A stretch of DNA of 64,000 nucleotides from Pseudoflavonifractor phocaeensis (GTDB lineage Bacteria; Bacillota; Clostridia; Oscillospirales; Oscillospiraceae). Where the stretch lies: the NCBI RefSeq assembly GCF_021531375.1, contig NZ_JADYTU010000002.1, positions 1-64,000 on the forward strand. The letters run 5' to 3'. The position numbers were made by a program, and so were the translations under genes. This document shows, one piece after another, positions 59,998 to 64,000 of this stretch (position 1 is the stretch's first letter; every line of letters begins with the position of its first letter). The notes under the pieces are model-generated. The model made no database searches and was not told the origin of the DNA. It was given only the letters and a program-made list of their open reading frames with translations.

Positions 59998-60119
59998 AAT
60001 GAACGTGGATGAAGCATATGCCGATAAAAAGGGCAAACGATGACCATGGTGCCGGAGCAAATCCTCAAGGATCTCTTTGTAAGAACTGAAACATAACAAG
60101 CGGAAAAACGATAAAGCGG

Positions 60120-60155
60120 AAATTTCCTGTAAGGTGCCCGCCTTACAGGAAATTT
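60120..60155 (+). terminator. Perfect hairpin terminator
   Basis: AAATTTCCTGTAAGG is mirrored exactly by CCTTACAGGAAATTT around TGCCCG. Confidence 0.8.
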
Positions 60156-60284
60156 ATTCTGATCATCTATAATCTTACATTAAACTTGGAATAGCCCAAA
60201 AATATTCCACTTGACTTCTGAAACGAAAACGGATATGGTGCCGTCTAATAGGATGAAGCCGCTTCAAGTACCGGGGGAAACACT

Positions 60285-60887
60285 ATGGAACAAATCGAAA
60301 CAAAGAAAGCTCAACTTTCAGCCACCATGGGAGACCAGCAGATCATTCAGTTGTTCTTTCAGCGGTGTGAGGAAGCCATTACCCAGACCCAGAAGAAATA
60401 TGGTGCGCTGTGCCGCAGTGTGGCCCAGCGGCTCCTGACTGACCCCAGGGACACGGAAGAGTGTGTCAGTGACACCTACCTTCGTGTCTGGAATGCCATC
60501 CCGCCGGAACGCCCCCGCTCTCTGCGGGCCTATCTGGCCCGCATCACCCGGAATCTGGCATTGGACCGTTATAACTACAATACTGCTGCCCAACGCAGTA
60601 CAGCCCTCACCGACGCTTTTGAGGAATTGGAACCTTGGATCGCTACCGGGCAGGGCGATCCGGACACAGAACTGGATGCATCAGAGCTGCGTCGGGTGCT
60701 GAACGGCTTCCTGCGCCGTCAGAGCGCTGAGGCCCGCGTGTTCTTTTTGCGCCGCTACTGGTATGGAGAGAGCATCCGGGAGATCGCGGAAGAATGCTGT
60801 GTCAGCGAAGCAAAGGTTAAGACCTCCTTGTTCCGCACACGGGAACGGCTGCGCACGGAACTGGAACAGGAAAGGATCAGACTATGA
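60285..60887 (+). CDS. ECF-like sigma-70 family sigma factor
   Basis: This 200-residue protein has sigma region 2 (YGALCRSVAQRLLTDPRDTE, ECVSDTYLRVWNAIP, RAYLARITRNLALDRY) and region 4 (RRYWYGESIREIAEECCVSE, AKVKTSLFRTRERLR), without regions 1 and 3. It should direct RNA polymerase to a small regulon. The next gene overlaps by ATGA and encodes a membrane protein with an anti-sigma-like N-terminus, a common gene pair. A purine-rich GGGGGAAA precedes the ATG. Confidence 0.9.
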   Translation: MEQIETKKAQLSATMGDQQIIQLFFQRCEEAITQTQKKYGALCRSVAQRLLTDPRDTEECVSDTYLRVWNAIPPERPRSLRAYLARITRNLALDRYNYNTAAQRSTALTDAFEELEPWIATGQGDPDTELDASELRRVLNGFLRRQSAEARVFFLRRYWYGESIREIAEECCVSEAKVKTSLFRTRERLRTELEQERIRL

Positions 60888-62014
60888 ATCAAACTCGTTT
60901 TCAAAAATGGATGAACGCCGTGGACGATGACCTGCTGGAGGAAGCTCAGCAGCCTATGAAAAAGAGACGGTCCTGGCTGTACAGAGCCGGGGCGATTGCC
61001 GCCTGTCTTGCCGTGGCTGTAACTGCCGTCACCATGACCCACCGAGGCACTGACCAGCCCACCATGATCACAAACCCCATGTACGAATCCAGCGCAGCTG
61101 AGTTTCAGCGGCTGGGGTACTCCATCCCCCTGCCGGACAGTGCCTCCGGCACCTCCTACTACCTGATCGACACAGGGGCAAGCGACAAGCAAATGGCCGA
61201 AGTCAATTTTGAACAAGGCGGGCAGACGTACTACTGCCGTGCCTTAAAGGCAGAGCAGCCCCAGGACATCTCCGGTATTTATGCTGACTGGACGGAGAGC
61301 CTGGACTGGAGCGGCGAAGATGTTTCCGTCCAGCTGCGCAAGTCCGAGGATGCGGCCTGGGTGGGCTGGTATGCTCCGAAGGCCGAGGTGCAGTGGTGTG
61401 TTGCCGGCGGCAGCGATGCCCAGGTGCTGCTGGACGCCGCCCAAACCATTGTGGAGAAGCTTGGGTACGTCATGCCGCTGTATCCGATGGAAAGTGTGGA
61501 GGACGCCTTTGCCGACGGCGGATACTCTGTGGACTTCACGGCAGCGGACCTTGTCAAAACCGGGGATGGGTATTCCCTGACCGCGGAGATCCATGACTAT
61601 GACTGCTATGAACTGGAAGATATTCAGGGTTTGAAAGAAGGCGACCAGATCCAAGTCTGTCGGAAGCCGGTGACCGTTGAGAGCATCCGGCGGGATAACG
61701 GCACTGTCATCATCAACGGCGGCATCGAAAGCGGTGGCGTAGAGCTGATTGAGGATGACGGTCTGTACCGCACCTACGCAATGGATGACCATCCGATCTA
61801 CTATGATCTGGGAACGATCACCCTGCCCCTATCTACCGACTGCACCTTTGAAGATCACGCCGACCTGGAACATGAACCTGATGGCCTGGTTTATGAGTAT
61901 GAGGACGTCCCATCGGCTATTCAGGCCAGCGAAACGCCCTTCAACTGCTACAACACGGTCATCACTGTCCGGCAGGAGCAGGTGGTGCAGATCATCCGCT
62001 ATTGGATTCCCTGA
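60884..62014 (+). CDS. Membrane-anchored anti-sigma-like protein
   Basis: This 376-residue protein has a short cytoplasmic N-terminus (FQKWMNAVDDDLLEEAQQPM), one membrane helix (about residues 32-50) and an extracellular domain of about 320 residues. Two-part repeats of YYLIDTG / DYDCYELEDIQ type are visible. The N-terminus lacks the His-Cys zinc site of ZAS anti-sigma factors but is the expected place for sigma binding. The start overlaps the sigma gene (ATGA). It is likely a sensor that holds the sigma factor at the membrane; the signal is unknown. Confidence 0.75.
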   Translation: MNQTRFQKWMNAVDDDLLEEAQQPMKKRRSWLYRAGAIAACLAVAVTAVTMTHRGTDQPTMITNPMYESSAAEFQRLGYSIPLPDSASGTSYYLIDTGASDKQMAEVNFEQGGQTYYCRALKAEQPQDISGIYADWTESLDWSGEDVSVQLRKSEDAAWVGWYAPKAEVQWCVAGGSDAQVLLDAAQTIVEKLGYVMPLYPMESVEDAFADGGYSVDFTAADLVKTGDGYSLTAEIHDYDCYELEDIQGLKEGDQIQVCRKPVTVESIRRDNGTVIINGGIESGGVELIEDDGLYRTYAMDDHPIYYDLGTITLPLSTDCTFEDHADLEHEPDGLVYEYEDVPSAIQASETPFNCYNTVITVRQEQVVQIIRYWIP

Positions 62015-62046
62015 TGGATCGACATATAGAATCGAGGTAACATGAT

Positions 62047-63312
62047 ATGATTCAGAATGAAAAATACAACGTAAAAAGGGTGCTTGCCCTGATCCTGTCT
62101 CTCGCCTGCGTGATAGGGATGCTGGCCGGGTGCGGCCGACAGAACACCGGTGAAGGAAAAGCTGACGGAAGCTCCTTGGAAGAACAAACATCCGACACCT
62201 GGTATGAAATTGATCAGGAAGCAGGCATTCTGACCGTCCGCCTTCCCGCCGAAAAGGAAGGATTCATTTGGAACTTTACCATCAACGACACCACCCTGTT
62301 GGAGCTGGTCACGCTGGAGGACAATGGCGGCACCTTTGTCGCCAGCTTCCGGGCGCTGGGAGACGGCGAGACAGTTGTGTCTTTCTCCTATGCCAGGGAT
62401 GATGTGCTGGAGGAAATCCGAGTGCTGAATGTTACCTGTAAGGATGGAAAAGTGGCCGGTGTCTCCAACGCTTCCGTTATGCCCATCAGTGGACAGGATG
62501 ATCCGGAAATCACAGACCTTCGAAACAGCAACAGTATCCCCATGATTATGAAGGAACACAGTGCGGTGACCTGCGTTTCCGAGACCTGGGACGGAGAAAA
62601 CAACTGGCAGAATAAGACTGTCCGTCAATTCGTCAGTTCCGATGGCCGTCTGTGGTATGACTACGAACAGTACGATGATGCTGACCAGGTCGTATACTGC
62701 GAGGCGGGATACATCAACGATGACGTTCCCGGTGCCCTGTATACCTGCGAAAAAGACGGCCTGAAAACGATGACGCTGTGCCCGGCGTCTGAGTATGAAG
62801 CCATGGTGTCTGACCGCTGGCTGGCGCGTCAGCCGTATGACTATGAGACCGTGGCGGACAAGACCGACAGCACAGAGTATGGAACCACCACCCTGACCGC
62901 CGCCAGGCAGAATGGTCTGACAGGGATCAACAGCGAGGTCATTTACTTTATCGACGATGCGACCGGCCTCATCACCGGCATGGAAGTGACGGAGTACAGC
63001 GCCGAGGACGACAGCGTAGTCTCCGTGACCCGCAGCAATATTCTCTACGATGAACCCCGGCTCATGGAGGAGCAGGCGGCTATGAATATTCTGTTCCCGG
63101 AGGATGCCTGCTATCTGAACGTGGTTATCAATCCCGGAAAAGAGAATTCCGAGGAACAGGCTTTCCAGGTGGATAAGTCCACGGAGGTGGAATTTGATGC
63201 CATGGAGGGCTATCAGCTGTATTTCGATTACGATTGCACCCAGCCCATGGATTGGATTGATGTGGGGCAAAACAAGCTGACTGTCTATATCACGGTTGAT
63301 CCTGCGAAATAA
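62047..63312 (+). CDS. Lipoprotein of unknown function
   Basis: This 421-residue protein has a signal with MLAGC lipobox (about residues 26-30; IGMLAGCGRQ). The N-terminal beta domain (about 55-140; WNFTINDTTLLELVTLEDNG) resembles chagasin/inhibitor-type immunoglobulin-like folds. The long C-terminal part has repeated Tyr/Asp-rich strands (WYDYEQYDDADQVVYCEAGY). It follows the anti-sigma-like gene by 32 bases, so it is probably in the same operon and may be the sigma factor's product or sensor partner. Confidence 0.7.
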   Translation: MIQNEKYNVKRVLALILSLACVIGMLAGCGRQNTGEGKADGSSLEEQTSDTWYEIDQEAGILTVRLPAEKEGFIWNFTINDTTLLELVTLEDNGGTFVASFRALGDGETVVSFSYARDDVLEEIRVLNVTCKDGKVAGVSNASVMPISGQDDPEITDLRNSNSIPMIMKEHSAVTCVSETWDGENNWQNKTVRQFVSSDGRLWYDYEQYDDADQVVYCEAGYINDDVPGALYTCEKDGLKTMTLCPASEYEAMVSDRWLARQPYDYETVADKTDSTEYGTTTLTAARQNGLTGINSEVIYFIDDATGLITGMEVTEYSAEDDSVVSVTRSNILYDEPRLMEEQAAMNILFPEDACYLNVVINPGKENSEEQAFQVDKSTEVEFDAMEGYQLYFDYDCTQPMDWIDVGQNKLTVYITVDPAK

Positions 63313-63806
63313 GCGGTCAAGTGATTCTTCTGTGATCGAACACAAACAGATTTTGCAAATCTAACGCCGTAAATGGCATAGGAAAATAACCATGAATCAA
63401 ATACAGACGAACAGTGGGACAGATGGACACTTCTTGTCACTTCGGATATTAAGCCCGCATCGGTGCAGACGACGATAAGTAGCGGTCGATTTTTCCATTG
63501 CTAATGGCGCACTTCTATACAGGGGCAAGCCATGTATCGTGCGTCCTGCGGAGCGAACAGCCCGGACATTCAAGTGTCCGGGCTGTTTTGCGTCACTCCG
63601 TTCCGAACAAGGGGCTGCACCCCCTGCGCTGCTTACGCAGCTATCCCAGCGCACTTTGCAGCGGGAGCAATATGCTTTCAGCAGACCGTCCCCGACGCAA
63701 AGTCAGAAAATCCCATACCGTCAGCCAGACCGTCTACTGAAAATGTAGGCGGTCTTTTTTCATCCCATCCATCCTATCCACCCCATCAAAAAGGAGGTCA
63801 TGTACC
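63313..63806 (+). other. Leader/intergenic region with two strong hairpins
   Basis: AACAGCCCGGACA / TGTCCGGGCTGTT (63556-63587) and AGACCG..CTAC / GTAG..CGGTCT followed by six Ts (63727-63760) are the main structures. The region precedes a mobilisation-type gene, so the first hairpin could belong to an origin of transfer, but no nick site is recognised. No gene is supported. Confidence 0.5.
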
Positions 63807-64000
63807 ATGTCCAAACAGAAAACCATCCCGGAACTGAAAGCCGAGATCGCTGACAATGAGCGTCAGCTTGCCCAGCTCCGGCACAAACAGCAGCAGCTTG
63901 AAAACCGCCGCAGCTACTATGAGAAAGGCGACCGCAGGAAACGGGCACACAGGCTGATCACCCGTGGGGCCGCTGTGGAGAGTGTAGCACCGTTGGCAAA
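63807..64000 (+). CDS. DUF3847-family protein, 3' end outside the window
   Basis: The visible 64 codons read MSKQKTIPELKAEIADNERQ, then QLRHKQQQLENRRSYYEKGD and RRKRAHRLITRGAAVESVAP. This is the coiled-coil and basic motif of DUF3847, a small protein next to relaxase (mobA/mobL) genes in Firmicute conjugative elements. AAGGAGG lies 11 bases before the ATG. Its presence predicts a relaxase gene to the right of the window. Confidence 0.85.
   Translation, partial: MSKQKTIPELKAEIADNERQLAQLRHKQQQLENRRSYYEKGDRRKRAHRLITRGAAVESVAPLA

Noticed and set aside
63556-63760. Origin of transfer
   Set aside because: Hairpins suit an oriT near a mobilisation gene, but no known nick-site sequence is recognisable and the relaxase is outside the window.

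Overview
The window is about 60% G+C with strong Shine-Dalgarno sites, Spo0A-type genes, a K+-dependent membrane pyrophosphatase, TAXI-TRAP and T-box-controlled transport genes, SLH surface proteins and corrinoid control. This suits a gut Firmicute of the Oscillospiraceae/Flavonifractor type. That assignment is inferred from gene content and base composition; no rRNA is present.

Layout. (1) 1-7551 is a lower-G+C accessory element: the 3' end of an SLH surface protein, a short tyrosine recombinase, a divergent promoter pair with 13-bp operators beside an XRE repressor, and a long run of leftward plasmid/phage-type genes. Two of those genes carry in-frame TAG codons. The element ends abruptly at the last 54 codons of a spo0A gene (7552-7717). 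(2) 7750-18430 is core chromosome: a TSCPD protein, a TAXI-TRAP transporter, a D,D-carboxypeptidase, comEA, a response regulator/histidine kinase/GerMN operon, O-acetylhomoserine sulfhydrylase and DUF3783. (3) 18510-21720 is a tRNA-Leu followed by an array of 24-bp palindromes, an integrase relic, two HUH-type replication proteins and small partners. (4) 21898-24924 is a decayed sulfatase/LacI locus interrupted by a membrane protein + XRE pair. (5) 25131-53157 is core: DUF3842, a HerA-like ATPase, a tocopherol-cyclase-like protein, an XRE/Spo0A_C pair, H+/Na+-pyrophosphatase next to trkAH, an aminotransferase, a stand-alone Enzyme I N-terminal protein, tRNA-Thr, a copper module (copA-copZ fusion, csoR, TauE halves), MATE/LysR, GH13, uridine phosphorylase, coaBC, a Trp T-box with an ABC transporter, and an Fe-S aldo/keto reductase. 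(6) 53188-56809 is a cobalamin riboswitch controlling a 1065-residue SLH-anchored protein with the domain plan of a bacterial intrinsic-factor-like corrinoid binder. (7) 57102-64000 is the edge of a conjugative-type element: XRE regulator, a serine-recombinase stub, an inserted DUF2975 + XRE pair, sigma/anti-sigma-like/lipoprotein genes and DUF3847.

The best candidates for something new are the riboswitch-controlled surface protein, the palindrome array beside tRNA-Leu, the displaced spo0A tail with its element (including the amber-interrupted genes), and the repeated pattern of membrane-protein + XRE pairs landing in other genes. Starts were chosen from ribosome-binding sites and often differ from the longest open frame. 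Family names are from memory of motifs, not from searches.
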